Positions 19,482 through 28,773 are shown, numbered from the stretch's first letter. The stretch is 64,000 nt of DNA from Hyphomicrobium methylovorum (GCF_013626205.1 NZ_QHJE01000001.1:1054001-1118000); one strand, 5' to 3'. Notes: a model not told the origin generated them from the sequence alone. Numbers and translations are program-made.

Positions 19482-20837
19482 ATGAACTATTATGCCTATG
19501 AAATGGCCCATGCGTTTATGTCCCCTGTGCGATTCGGCGTGCAGGCGTTCCGGCAGACGATTGACTGGCCGTTGAACCCCGTGGCCTACACGGCGGTGGG
19601 GAAAAACCTTATCGCTGCGTGCGAAGTCTTCGAGAACATCACACGCCGCTATGGCAAGCCGGAATTCGGTATCAACAGCGTCACGCACGCGGGGCAGACT
19701 GTTCCTGTGCACGAGAAGCTCGTTGCGGCCCGGCCCTTTTGCAATCTGCTACGTTTCGAGCGCGAGTTTCCGAAGACGAACAACCGGCCCGATCCCAAAG
19801 TTCTGATCGTTGCTCCGATGTCCGGGCACTACGCCACGCTTCTGCGCGGAACCGTGGAAGCGATGATCAAAGAGCACGACGTCTACATCACCGATTGGGT
19901 TGATGCGCGTAATGTGCCGATCGCCTCTGGCCGCTTCGACTTCGAAGACTTCGTCGATTATCTCATCGATTTCGTTCGCGTGCTCGGACCTGACACGCAC
20001 GTCATCGCCGTATGTCAGCCTGCTGTTCCCGCGCTTGTCGCGACGGCTGTCATGGCAAGCCGGGACGAAGATGTGCATCCCGCGTCGCTCGTCCTGATGG
20101 GCGGCCCGATCGATACGCGGCGCAATCCGACGGCGGTCAACGAACTCGCCGCTGCCAAGCCCATCGAATGGTTCGAGCGGAACGTGATCTCGACCGTTCC
20201 CTTCCCTCACACCGGTTTCATGCGGCCGGTGTATCCGGGCTTCATGCAGCTCACAGGGTTCATGACCATGAACCTCGAGCGGCACATGAATGCGCACGTC
20301 GACCTGTTCAACAATCTGGTTGCGGGTGATTGCGACAGCGTAAAGCAGCATCACGCGTTCTATGAAGAGTATCTCTCGGTCATGGATCTTTCGGCCGAGT
20401 TCTATCTGCAGACGGTGCAGATCGTGTTTCAGGAACACCTGCTTCCCGACAAGCGGCTCACGCATCGTGGCGTGCCGGTTGATTGCGGCGCGATTTCGAA
20501 AACCGCTCTCTTCACGGTCGAAGGCGAGCGAGACGACATCTGCGGCCTCGGCCAGACAGAGGCTGCTCAGGACCTCTGTACGTCCGTCCCCGTCGATGAA
20601 AAAGTCCACTATGTGCAGCCGGGCGTCGGGCACTATGGCGTCTTCAATGGCACGCGTTGGCGGACGGAAATTCAGCCGCGCATTCGCGAATTCATCCGCA
20701 TGGTCGATGCCAAGCGTCGCGGCGAAGCCAAGTCTGCCGGATCCGCTCCGAAGTCTGCGCCAAACGGCGAGCACTACAAATCGAATGGTGCCGCACTGAA
20801 TGGCATTCTTGCGCCCGCTTCGCATGCGTCCGACTGA
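19482..20837 (+). CDS. phaZ: Intracellular PHB depolymerase
   Basis: A 451-residue alpha/beta-hydrolase of the intracellular polyhydroxybutyrate depolymerase family. The nucleophile is a cysteine, C178 in AVCQPAVP, as in the Ralstonia PhaZ family rather than the serine of extracellular enzymes. Other hallmarks are DWVDARNVP, LMGGPIDTRRNPT and the late GVGHYGVFNG with the likely catalytic histidine. There is no signal peptide, fitting a role on cytoplasmic PHB granules, releasing hydroxybutyrate oligomers. With the phasin-like gene this suggests the organism stores PHB. The last 35 residues are low-complexity. Confidence 0.92.
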   Translation: MNYYAYEMAHAFMSPVRFGVQAFRQTIDWPLNPVAYTAVGKNLIAACEVFENITRRYGKPEFGINSVTHAGQTVPVHEKLVAARPFCNLLRFEREFPKTNNRPDPKVLIVAPMSGHYATLLRGTVEAMIKEHDVYITDWVDARNVPIASGRFDFEDFVDYLIDFVRVLGPDTHVIAVCQPAVPALVATAVMASRDEDVHPASLVLMGGPIDTRRNPTAVNELAAAKPIEWFERNVISTVPFPHTGFMRPVYPGFMQLTGFMTMNLERHMNAHVDLFNNLVAGDCDSVKQHHAFYEEYLSVMDLSAEFYLQTVQIVFQEHLLPDKRLTHRGVPVDCGAISKTALFTVEGERDDICGLGQTEAAQDLCTSVPVDEKVHYVQPGVGHYGVFNGTRWRTEIQPRIREFIRMVDAKRRGEAKSAGSAPKSAPNGEHYKSNGAALNGILAPASHASD

Positions 20838-20907
20838 TCTATCAGACCAGCATCGAGCACCTACTCAGCGCATCGCGGTTTGCGGCTGAGTAAAAGCTGC
20901 GCTTGTC

Positions 20908-23901
20908 TTAGTGGGCCTCATCCCAGTTGGCTGCCGCTTTGGCGTCAACATGGATTGGCACCGACAGCTTTACGGCGGGCTCGGCTGCTGTTTCCATGAC
21001 CTTGCGCGCGATTTCGATGAGGCGTGGTGCGCTCTCTTTTTCAACTTCGAACACAAGCTCGTCGTGCACCTGCAGGAGCATGCGCGCGTTCTCCAGCTTC
21101 GCCGCCTCGAGGGCCGCTGGCACGCGGATCATGGCACGGCGAATGATGTCTGCGGCCGAGCCCTGGATCGGTGCGTTGATCGCAGCACGTTCAAGGAAGC
21201 CGCGCATCGACGGGTTCTTGGTATTGATCTCGGGGTAGTGGATGCGGCGACCGAAGATGGTCTCGACATAGCCGTGCGCGTGCGCCGCCTTCTTCGTCGC
21301 GTCCATGTAGTCGCGAATTCCCGGGAAACGCTGGAAATAGGTTTTGATGTAGTCGCCCGCCTCTTCGCGACTTATGGCGAGCTGATTTGCAAGACCGAAC
21401 GCGGAGATACCGTAGATGATGCCGAAGTTGATCGCCTTGGCGCGTCGGCGAACCTCTGACGGCATATCCTTGATCGGAACGCCGAACATTTCAGACGCTG
21501 TCATTGCGTGAATGTCCAGCCCGTTGGCGAACGCTTTCTTCAACTGCGGAATGTCGGCAACGTGCGCCAGAACGCGAAGCTCGATCTGCGAATAGTCAGC
21601 CGAAACGAGCGTTAGCGCGTTGTCGCCGATAAACGCCGTGCGAATTTCGCGGCCTTCCTTGGTGCGGATCGGGATGTTCTGCAGATTGGGGTCAGACGAT
21701 GCGAGGCGCCCCGTTGTCGTCGCGCCCAGCGCGTAGCTCGTGTGGATGCGGCCCGTTGTGGCGTTGATATATTCCGGCAGCGCGTCGGTATAGGTCGACT
21801 TCAGCTTCGTCATCTGCCGCCATTCGAGCATCGTATTGACGAGGCGGCGCGCGTCTCCATCCAGTTCTTCATTGGCGGCGAGATCATCGAGCACGTTTGC
21901 GCGCGTTTCCCATTGCCCGGTTTTGGTCTTCTTGCCGCCCGGCAGTTTCAACCGGTCGAACAACAGTTCGCCGAGTTGTTTGGGCGAGCCGAGATTGAAC
22001 TTGTGGCCAACGAGCCCGTTGATCTCTTCTTCAAGCTTGACGGTGCGTTGCGCGAAGGCGTTCGACAGCCGCGTTAGAATGCTGCGATCGACCTTGATCC
22101 CAGCGTATTCCATATCGACGATGACGGGCACCAGTGGCCGTTCCAGTGTTTCGTACACGGTCGTCATACGCTCAGCGGCCAGGCGCGGCTTCAGCACCAG
22201 CCAGAGCCGCAGCGTCACGTCCGCATCTTCGGCGGCGTACTCGGTCGCTTTGTCGAGCGGCATGGCAGCGAAGGTCTTGTCGGATTTCTTCGCACCGGGC
22301 GCGTGGCCCATCGCTTGCGCGAATGTCATGCATGCGTGGCCGAGGTGGCGTTCCGCAAGCGCATCCATGCCGTGCTGTCCGCGACCCCCATCGAGCGCGT
22401 AGGACAGAAGCATCGTGTCGTCGATCGGCGTAACATCGATGCCCCGGCGCTTCATCACCAAGAGATCGTATTTGATGTTCTGGCCGATCTTCAGGATCGA
22501 CGGATCTTCGAGAAGCGGCCGCAGAATTTCCAGGGCTTCAATCGCGTCGAGCTGCTTGGGGCGATTGTCCTCGCCACCGAACAGATCACCGCTCGGACCG
22601 GTGTGACCCAACGGAATATAGCAGGCTTCGCCCGGCGCAACGGCGAGCGACAGGCCAACCAGATCAGCATCGAGCGCACTGATCGCCGTCGTTTCGGTAT
22701 CAAACGCAACGCGTCCTGCCTTTTGCGCTTTATCGATCCAGGCAAGGAGCGCAGCGCGTGTCGTTACGGTTTCATACGTGCTGCGGTCTATCGGATTTGC
22801 GCGAACGCTCGCCGCCGCCGCGGCAACCGCAGCAGCCGGCGACGATTCTTCTGGTACGGACGTGTCTTCTCCGGCCTCTCCGATGCCGCCCGGCACCGGC
22901 TTTGGTTTCACGCTGGCGCCAACGGACGCCGCGAGCGGCGGTGGTGCTTCGACGCCGAGACCTTCGGAGATGCGCTTCGTTAGCGTGTTGAATTCCATCT
23001 GCCGCAAGAAGCTGAGCAGCGTCTGTGCATCAGGATCACGAACGCACAGCGCGTCCGTTGCGATCTCAAGCGGTACGTCGTCCTTCAGCGTTACGAGCTG
23101 TCGCGAGATGCGCGCCTGCTCGGCAAATTCGATAAGCTTCTCACGCCGCTTCGGCTGCTTGATCTCACCCGCGCGCGCCAGCAACGAGTCGAGATCGCCG
23201 TAGGTCGCGAGCAGCTCGGCCGCGGTCTTGATGCCAATGCCGGGAACGCCTGGCACGTTGTCGATCGAGTCGCCTGCCAGCGCCTGCACATCGATCACCT
23301 TCTCCGGCGGAACGCCGAATTTTTCGATGACTTCGTCGCGACCGATGCGCTTCGATTTCATGCCATCGAACATCGTGACGCCAGGACGCACGAGTTGCAT
23401 CAAATCCTTATCGGACGACACAACCGTGACGTCGCCACCGGCTTCGCAAGCGTGGCGCGCGTAAGTGGCAATGAGGTCATCCGCTTCGTATCGGTCGAGT
23501 TCGATGCAAGCGACGTTGAAGGCTCGAACAGCATCGCGGATGAGCGCGAACTGCGGAATCAGCTCTTCCGGCGGCGGCGGACGTTGCGCCTTGTATTGCG
23601 GATAGATGTCATTGCGGAAGGTATCGCGTCCGGCATCGAATATGACAGCGAAATGCGTCGGCGCTTCGGACACTTTCGTTTCGCGCAGTAGCTTCCAGAG
23701 CATCTGGCAAAAGCCGTGTACCGCGCCAACAGGCAGACCGTCGGACGGACGCGTCAACGGCGGAAGCGCGTGGAATGCGCGGAAGATGTAGCCAGATCCG
23801 TCGATCAGATAGACGTGGCTTCCCTTGCCGACGGGCACAATCTCGGCATCTGCCGGTGCTGCGTTTTCCGACGGCGGAATGGTGTTCGCTTTGTTGCTCA
23901 T
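20908..23901 (-). CDS. polA: DNA polymerase I
   Basis: A full-length 997-residue three-domain enzyme. The 5' nuclease domain covers about 25-320 (YLIDGSGYIFRAFHALPP, then SSDKDLMQLV). The 3'-5' exonuclease begins near 395 with an intact acidic motif VAFDTETTAIS. The polymerase domain runs from about 600 and holds motif A (LVSADYSQIELRVLAH), motif B (RRRAKAINFGIIYGIS) and motif C (LQVHDELVFEV). It fills Okazaki and repair gaps. The acidic exonuclease residues look intact, so proofreading is probably retained. Monocistronic on the minus strand, convergent with phaZ. Confidence 0.97.
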   Translation of the reverse strand: MSNKANTIPPSENAAPADAEIVPVGKGSHVYLIDGSGYIFRAFHALPPLTRPSDGLPVGAVHGFCQMLWKLLRETKVSEAPTHFAVIFDAGRDTFRNDIYPQYKAQRPPPPEELIPQFALIRDAVRAFNVACIELDRYEADDLIATYARHACEAGGDVTVVSSDKDLMQLVRPGVTMFDGMKSKRIGRDEVIEKFGVPPEKVIDVQALAGDSIDNVPGVPGIGIKTAAELLATYGDLDSLLARAGEIKQPKRREKLIEFAEQARISRQLVTLKDDVPLEIATDALCVRDPDAQTLLSFLRQMEFNTLTKRISEGLGVEAPPPLAASVGASVKPKPVPGGIGEAGEDTSVPEESSPAAAVAAAAASVRANPIDRSTYETVTTRAALLAWIDKAQKAGRVAFDTETTAISALDADLVGLSLAVAPGEACYIPLGHTGPSGDLFGGEDNRPKQLDAIEALEILRPLLEDPSILKIGQNIKYDLLVMKRRGIDVTPIDDTMLLSYALDGGRGQHGMDALAERHLGHACMTFAQAMGHAPGAKKSDKTFAAMPLDKATEYAAEDADVTLRLWLVLKPRLAAERMTTVYETLERPLVPVIVDMEYAGIKVDRSILTRLSNAFAQRTVKLEEEINGLVGHKFNLGSPKQLGELLFDRLKLPGGKKTKTGQWETRANVLDDLAANEELDGDARRLVNTMLEWRQMTKLKSTYTDALPEYINATTGRIHTSYALGATTTGRLASSDPNLQNIPIRTKEGREIRTAFIGDNALTLVSADYSQIELRVLAHVADIPQLKKAFANGLDIHAMTASEMFGVPIKDMPSEVRRRAKAINFGIIYGISAFGLANQLAISREEAGDYIKTYFQRFPGIRDYMDATKKAAHAHGYVETIFGRRIHYPEINTKNPSMRGFLERAAINAPIQGSAADIIRRAMIRVPAALEAAKLENARMLLQVHDELVFEVEKESAPRLIEIARKVMETAAEPAVKLSVPIHVDAKAAANWDEAH

Positions 23902-24136
23902 GGCGCCGCACTATAGGGCGATCGCGCGCCGAGGCCAGTCATCTCAAAACGCCGCAAGTCTGCCCTCGAAAAACCGCCGGGCCGCAACGTGCCGGCCAAC
24001 TTCTCCAAGTACCGGAACATACCGGCGCTTGGGCCTGGCGTCTGTTGACAGTGCAACGGACCGCATGGCTGATGACGCCGGGTATTCAACGGAGCCGGTT
24101 GCCACGGGCAATTCGGCCGTAGCGGGAGAAAGCGCC

Positions 24137-24451
24137 ATGCGCACAACGACCAGAATTGCGGCCCTTGCGATTGCCGCCGCTGCAACGACTGGCCTCACCA
24201 CGTTCAGTGCCGAAGCGCTGCCGCGGTGCCGGGCGCCGGTGGAAGGATTTGCCACGGCCACGGGAATTTTGGGCGCTGGTTCCGCAAAGGCGCGGGAAGA
24301 AGCCCGCATCAGATGGCGCCGGACGGCGCGCAACCTCTACGGGCCCCGGTATGCCGATTTCCGCAACGCGCAGGACCGCCAGTGGGATTGCAAAAAGAAC
24401 GCGATCTTGCTCGCCAAGTGCGTCGTCGTTGCCCGTCCCTGCCGCTACTAA
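24137..24451 (+). CDS. Small secreted cysteine-containing protein
   Basis: A 104-residue protein with a signal peptide (MRTTTRIAALAIAAAATTGLTTFSAEA). The mature portion has four cysteines (LPRCRAP, WDCKKN, AKCVVV, RPCRY), a likely pair of disulfides, and a basic helix ARIRWRRTARNLYGPRYADFRNAQDRQWDCKK-like region. Similar short proteins occur in Hyphomicrobiales without assigned function. The start at 24137 is preferred because GGGAGAA precedes it. It is the last core gene before the tRNA and the inserted element. Confidence 0.65.
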   Translation: MRTTTRIAALAIAAAATTGLTTFSAEALPRCRAPVEGFATATGILGAGSAKAREEARIRWRRTARNLYGPRYADFRNAQDRQWDCKKNAILLAKCVVVARPCRY

Positions 24452-24563
24452 ACGCTCAACACTGGCACGCGCCGTGGCGAGACGCGGGGCTCAACCCCCG
24501 CGTGCTGCGGGCGTGTGCCGATCACCGCCCCTTTGCCGCCCGACCTCAGCTTGATGCCGCGCC

Positions 24564-26243
24564 TTAGATCCCGCGAACGTGCGGCGCGTAAGACATTTGC
24601 GGGCACGAGGCGAATGGGCTATCAGTCTGGCTCTTCAGGCACCCGTAGCTCAGCTGGATAGAGTGCTGCCCTCCGAAGGCAGAGGTCGTAGGTTCGAATC
24701 CTACCGGGTGCGCCATTACTGAATTGTCGTTTGAAAACTCCTGCAAAGCCGCGAAAAGCTTGGTGATCTGGGGGGTTCGAAGTCCTCCAGAAACATCGTA
24801 TTTCACCCTACCGCCAAACAGGAGACGCACCAGTTTCCGGCGGTGCTCGATGCGGCCAGAATCCCATAGAATCCGGGGGTTTGAGAGGAAGGCGAACGAG
24901 GTTCGAAAACTTTCCTCGAAGCTCTTCTTCGGGCGGCTCGCAGTGGCTGCTTTTTCAGTCAGCAGATTTTTCTGATCCTGAAGCTTTTGAAGCTGCGCTT
25001 CATAAGCGCTGATCACGGCACGATTGTCGGCTTCAACAAGGCGGGCCACTAGCTGCTCGATCTTGCGCTCAACGGTCTGCAATTCGCGCGAGGCGTGCGC
25101 TGCGCGTTCCTTGGCGTTCGCCTCGCGCTGCTCCCATAGTACCTTGAGCATGGCGTGCGCGGTGAACAGCAGTTCCTGCGTGGGCCGAACGGAATCTATC
25201 AGGCGGTCGAAGTCGCCTTCCAGCGTTGCCTTGCGGATGTTCTTGCGAGCCTGTTCGCAGCCTTTGGTGAAGCACCAGTAATAAGCATATCGCGTGCCTT
25301 TGCTGCCCCGCGCCCAGGCGGCGGTCATGGGCCGGTCGCAGCAGGCGCAATTGACGAAGCCGCGCAGCGGGAAATCATCGCTCAGATCGGCACGTTCCGG
25401 CGCAACAGTCTGACGCCCATGCAGCCGCTCATCAATCTTGAGGAACGTTTCGTATGTAATCAGCGCCTCATGCTTGGCGGCAACGCGATACATTCCCCAT
25501 TCCGGCACGCTCATGTATCCGGCATAGAGCACTTGCGTGAGAATCTGGCTCACCCTGTTCGGATGAACGGTGCCGGAGCGGTTCTTGGGGAAGATGGGAT
25601 TGTTCTGGAAGAACCGCTGCACCTCGGCCTGCGTTTCAAAGCGGTTGGATGCGAAGCCTTCCAACGCTTCCTTGATAACGCTGGCGAGCGGCTCACGCGG
25701 CACGAGCACCTTGCCGCTATGCCCGGCCACGCGGTCATAGCGGTAGCCGATGGGCGGCGAGAATCCCCAATAGCCATTAGCGGCGCGGGCCTGCATGCGG
25801 TTCTTGGTCTGCTCGGCGTTCTTCTGGCGCTGGTGCTGCGAGACGGAGGCGAGCAGGTTCTCGACCAGCATGCTGTCGGAGTCTTCGCCGAACTCGATGG
25901 ATGGCGATTCCAGCTTGCCGCCTGCGGCTGAGATCGCCGTGCGAAGCTGGATATGCGCTTCGAGCCCGCGCGCAAGGCGGCTGATGTCGTCGATGATGAC
26001 AACATGCGTATCGGTGCGGCGATGCTTTTTCAGGAAAGCCAGCATGGAAAGCATGCCGGAACGGTCGATGACGCTGCCCGATGAGCCTTCATCGCGGAAG
26101 ACTTCCACAACCTCAAAGCCTTTGGACCGCGCGTAATCACGGCAGCGCGTTTCCTGCGAGCCGAGGCCGGAGCCGCGCGTTACTTGTTTGGGGTCGGAGA
26201 CGCGGCAGTAAATAACGGCGCGGGTCGCGGTGTCGGTTGTCAT
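24564..26243 (-). CDS. Large serine recombinase (integrase of the element); frame runs antisense through tRNA-Arg
   Basis: A 559-residue protein. Resolvase N-domain about 8-150 with catalytic serine S16 (VIYCRVSDPKQ) and the arginine segment DDISRLARG; Recombinase domain about 165-300; zinc-ribbon CACC...CFTKGC about 297-330; coiled-coil about 365-440; then a C-terminal region. Large serine recombinases catalyse attP-attB integration without a long homology. The last 45 or so residues (beginning MAHPVGFEPTTSAFGGQ) are the antisense translation of the tRNA and its flank, a sequence often seen as an annotation artefact. In the excised circle the C-terminus would differ. The natural end is probably close to residue 514. 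Confidence 0.9.
   Translation of the reverse strand: MTTDTATRAVIYCRVSDPKQVTRGSGLGSQETRCRDYARSKGFEVVEVFRDEGSSGSVIDRSGMLSMLAFLKKHRRTDTHVVIIDDISRLARGLEAHIQLRTAISAAGGKLESPSIEFGEDSDSMLVENLLASVSQHQRQKNAEQTKNRMQARAANGYWGFSPPIGYRYDRVAGHSGKVLVPREPLASVIKEALEGFASNRFETQAEVQRFFQNNPIFPKNRSGTVHPNRVSQILTQVLYAGYMSVPEWGMYRVAAKHEALITYETFLKIDERLHGRQTVAPERADLSDDFPLRGFVNCACCDRPMTAAWARGSKGTRYAYYWCFTKGCEQARKNIRKATLEGDFDRLIDSVRPTQELLFTAHAMLKVLWEQREANAKERAAHASRELQTVERKIEQLVARLVEADNRAVISAYEAQLQKLQDQKNLLTEKAATASRPKKSFEESFRTSFAFLSNPRILWDSGRIEHRRKLVRLLFGGRVKYDVSGGLRTPQITKLFAALQEFSNDNSVMAHPVGFEPTTSAFGGQHSIQLSYGCLKSQTDSPFASCPQMSYAPHVRGI
24639..24715 (+). tRNA. tRNA-Arg(CCG)
   Basis: A complete 77-nt tRNA with the 3' CCA encoded. 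The acceptor stem GCACCCG pairs with CGGGTGC; the anticodon arm is CTGCC-CTCCGAA-GGCAG with anticodon CCG, reading CGG arginine; the T-loop is GTTCGAATC. The D arm (GCTCAGCTGGATAGAGT) is normal. The gene is intact and is the insertion site of the element to its right: the recombinase gene begins on the other side and its frame reads back through this tRNA on the minus strand. Confidence 0.96.
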
Positions 26244-26269
26244 GGCAGGCGGTGTCTTTCCGGGGCGGA

Positions 26270-26545
26270 TTAGTCCTTGTTTGCTTGCGAGCGGGCGCTT
26301 TGCCCGGCTTCGGGCAGAGGCGCGTTCGCGTTATCTGCATGCATATAGTCTATAGTATTCAACGACTTAATGCGAGAAAATTGGTCGTTGTCATTCGCAA
26401 AATCGTTCTTTTCGACAATGCCCCACGCCTCGTCTGCGAAGCTCTCCATAATCGACCAGAGATCGGCGAGAAGCTCCAGCTTCTGGGCCTCGGTGAGATT
26501 GCAGTGTTCGACATAGGGCAGGAATTGTCTGAGATCGGTGGTCAT
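26270..26545 (-). CDS. Small recombinase-associated protein (QFLPYxEH family)
   Basis: A 91-residue protein immediately upstream of, and 26 bp from, the recombinase gene in the same direction. Its core MTTDLRQFLPYVEHCNLTEA and LWSIMESFADEAWG is shared with a second protein at 63172 in this window (QFLPYLEH, LWKIMESFADEAW). AAGGAAG precedes the chosen ATG. No domain of known function is recognised; linkage to the recombinase suggests a role in the element's maintenance or excision, which is inference. Confidence 0.7.
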   Translation of the reverse strand: MTTDLRQFLPYVEHCNLTEAQKLELLADLWSIMESFADEAWGIVEKNDFANDNDQFSRIKSLNTIDYMHADNANAPLPEAGQSARSQANKD

Positions 26546-27012
26546 GCGGCGCTTCCTTTCATTGAGAAGCACCATGCCAGTTTCCAGAATCATGACCGGG
26601 GGGAAGCCCGCCGGGCGGAAGACAGACAAACACTTGAAACTTGAAAAAGGGGTGCGCATGCACCCCTGCCCCTCGGCGAGAGCGGGGTTAGCAAGCGCAA
26701 GGAGGCTCCGAGCGAGGGGGCCCGCATGAAATGCGGGGATGCGCTTGGATGCCTTGCGCGCGCGAGGGGCAGCGCCCCTTAGCCACTTCGCGTCAGGGAT
26801 CGAAGCCCGAAGGGACAAGACCGCACTGCACTGGCGGGCTTGGTTCACGAGAGCCCGGCCCCGGCAGCGCCGGGGAGGCGCATATCAAGTCCCGCCCCCG
26901 AGTCTTTGAAATCATAGATAAAAACAAAAAAAGAACATCGATCAAGAGTCTTTCCACTTGAACCATCAAGACTCAAGCATATATAAGGATCAAGAAACTT
27001 AGAGGACTTGCG
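26546..27012 (+). promoter_or_regulatory. Upstream region of the HEPN operon with promoter
   Basis: 467 bases with no convincing gene. The left part is GC-rich and holds no clear signal. The right part has a likely sigma-70 promoter: TTGAAC at 26958-26963, 17 bases, then ATATAA at 26981-26986. A 7-bp inverted repeat, GAGTCTT (26946) and AAGACTC (26968), overlaps the promoter and may be an operator. Another GAGTCTTT occurs near 26900. AGAGGA at 27001 is the ribosome-binding site of the next gene. Confidence 0.5.
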
Positions 27013-27546
27013 ATGAACACAGCAGCCGCGCCGTCACCGACGAAAGAATTCGATGCGATCCAGACTGTTTACAAAGCGCTGGAACCCCTCGATGCAGACG
27101 GTCGCCAGCGTGTGGTGAACTACATCGTCAGCCTTTTTGGCTTGGATTCCATTGTATCCGAGCCTGAGGAGATTTCAGCCGAAGGATCGCTGTCAGCCAA
27201 TCAAAATGTTGTCGGTTTGAAATTCGACTCCCTTGCCGATCTATACGATGCGGCAAACCCGGCTACTAACGCGGAAAAGGCGCTCGTGGTCGGCGTTTGG
27301 CTGCAAGACAACATCGGACACGACAGCTTCAGTTCGCAAGCGATCAACACAGAGTTGAAACACCTTGGTCACGGGATCGCCAACATAACGAATGCGCTGG
27401 ATCAGCTCAAAGACATGAAGCCCGCGCAAATTCAGCAGCTTCGGAAAAGCGGTACCAGTCAGCAGGCAAGAAAAACCTACAAGGTGACGCTCGCCGGCAT
27501 ACGCGCGGTGAAGGCAATGATCGAAAAGGCTCAGACAGCGGGGTAG
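27013..27546 (+). CDS. Operon protein 1, helical/winged-helix-like, function unknown
   Basis: A 177-residue cytoplasmic protein. The N-terminus (FDAIQTVYKALEPLDADGRQRVVNYIVSLFG) is a helical motif found at the start of many small prokaryotic proteins. The C-terminal half (KALVVGVWLQDN, QAINTELKHLGHGIANITNALDQL, KTYKVTLAGIRAV) looks like a winged helix. It is the first of three genes in one operon: the next begins 2 bp after its stop and the third overlaps the second. The third encodes a HEPN-like protein. I do not recognise a named family; a defence or regulatory role is inferred from partners and position. Confidence 0.7.
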   Translation: MNTAAAPSPTKEFDAIQTVYKALEPLDADGRQRVVNYIVSLFGLDSIVSEPEEISAEGSLSANQNVVGLKFDSLADLYDAANPATNAEKALVVGVWLQDNIGHDSFSSQAINTELKHLGHGIANITNALDQLKDMKPAQIQQLRKSGTSQQARKTYKVTLAGIRAVKAMIEKAQTAG

Positions 27547-27548
27547 CT

Positions 27549-28064
27549 ATGCAAGATGAAAAGACGCGGCTGCGCGTGAAGCTCGGCGCAGCGGAAATCG
27601 AATACGAGGGTGGCGCTCAATTCCTCAAAGAGGAAGTGATGCCGACCGTTGGACGCATGTTGGAACTCGTTCAGGAGCGCGCCGATCTGCAGCGTCCAGC
27701 GCCCACGATGATCCAGGCCAATGCCGTTGAGCCTCCGTTGCCGCTGGCAAACGGCTCCAAGTCGACGCACTCGACCAACACTATCGCAACGCTTCTGAAT
27801 GCCTCTACCGGCGGGGATTTGGCTATTGCAGCAGCGGCGCGTCTTATCTTGGTCGAGGGTCGGGAGACGTTCACCCGCGCAGATTTGCTGAAGGAAATGC
27901 AGTCTGCCACCACATTTTACAAGCAGACCATGAGCAACAATCTGACTTCAACGCTTAAGACTCTGGCGAAAGAAGATCGGCTGAGGCTGGTCAGCGCAAG
28001 CACCTATTCCTTGTCGCACAAGGAGCGCCAGAAACTGGAGCAAAAGCTTGCTGAAGCAGGGTGA
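27549..28064 (+). CDS. Operon protein 2, unknown, with helix-turn-helix-like C-terminus
   Basis: A 171-residue protein. The N-terminal part (KLGAAEIEYEGGAQFLKEEVMPTVGRML) is small and mixed; a Pro/Ser-rich linker follows; the C-terminal 80 residues (AAARLILVEGRETFTRADLLKEM, NNLTSTLKTLAKEDRLRLVSASTYSLS) have the pattern of a winged-helix DNA- or protein-binding domain. Its start is 2 bp after gene 1 and its 3' end overlaps gene 3 by 17 bp, which indicates translational coupling. No catalytic motif is seen. Confidence 0.7.
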   Translation: MQDEKTRLRVKLGAAEIEYEGGAQFLKEEVMPTVGRMLELVQERADLQRPAPTMIQANAVEPPLPLANGSKSTHSTNTIATLLNASTGGDLAIAAAARLILVEGRETFTRADLLKEMQSATTFYKQTMSNNLTSTLKTLAKEDRLRLVSASTYSLSHKERQKLEQKLAEAG

Positions 28065-28773
28065 TCTCAAGGCGTGGCTGCATCGCAAGGAGTTAAGGCA
28101 GTTGGACAAGCTATTGCTTGTTCTGGCCACCTTCGATGCGCCCGCCCAAGTGAAAGATATAAAAGAACGGGCCCGGGCCGGTGGCCTGAAAATCACCGAC
28201 AGCTGGAACCCATCCTCGACCCTTTCCAAGTCTGATGGGTTGGCGATCAGCACCCCCGACGGTTGGGAGCTGAGCGAAGCTGGCAAAAGCCACCTGCGAA
28301 CGCTCGGCGTAAGTCAGCTAGCGCCAGCCGCCGCGAATATCGCTCACGACTTAAGGGCAGAACTTCCAAACATCAAAGACGCTGACACGCGGAGCTTCGT
28401 GGAAGAGGCCATTAAGTGCTACGAGTACGGCCTTTATCGATCTGCGGTGGTGATGTCGTGGGTTGGGGCTATGCACGTGCTTCATCTGCACGTCCACAAG
28501 CACAAGCTGGTGGCTTTCAACGCGGAAGCATCGCGTCTGGATGCGAAATGGAAGCCCGCAGTAAGCACAGACGATCTAGGACTGATGAAGGAGTTCACCT
28601 TTTTAGAACGGCTGGCCGCGATCTCGGTAATCGGCAAGAACGTGAAAGATGAACTCCAAAAAGGCCTCAAGCTGCGAAACGCATGCGGTCATCCGAATTC
28701 GATGAAGGTGGGACCGAACATGGTCGCGCACCATCTTGAGGTACTGTTGCTGAACGTCTTCAAAGTTTTCTAG
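28048..28773 (+). CDS. Operon protein 3, HTH plus HEPN-like domain
   Basis: A 241-residue protein. N-terminal residues about 15-90 look like a winged helix (LLLVLATFDAPAQVKDIKERA, DGWELSEAGKSHL). The C-terminal half is all-helical (FVEEAIKCYEYGLYRSAVVMSWVGA) and holds R210-N-A-C-G-H215, a match to the HEPN signature R-(N/D/H)-x3-H. HEPN proteins include RNases used in toxin-antitoxin, Abi and CRISPR-linked immunity. Start is TTG at 28048 with GGAG seven bases ahead, overlapping gene 2 by 17 bp. Nuclease activity is inferred from the motif. Confidence 0.65.
   Translation: MLKQGDLKAWLHRKELRQLDKLLLVLATFDAPAQVKDIKERARAGGLKITDSWNPSSTLSKSDGLAISTPDGWELSEAGKSHLRTLGVSQLAPAAANIAHDLRAELPNIKDADTRSFVEEAIKCYEYGLYRSAVVMSWVGAMHVLHLHVHKHKLVAFNAEASRLDAKWKPAVSTDDLGLMKEFTFLERLAAISVIGKNVKDELQKGLKLRNACGHPNSMKVGPNMVAHHLEVLLLNVFKVF

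Noticed and set aside
20862-20892. Hairpin between phaZ and polA as a terminator
   Set aside because: The 8-bp stem TACTCAGC/GCTGAGTA has a long loop and no T-run on the expected side.
24564-24700. Extra C-terminal domain of the recombinase beginning at HPVGFEPTT
   Set aside because: This is the antisense translation of the tRNA gene, a frequent artefact; it is not evidence of a domain.
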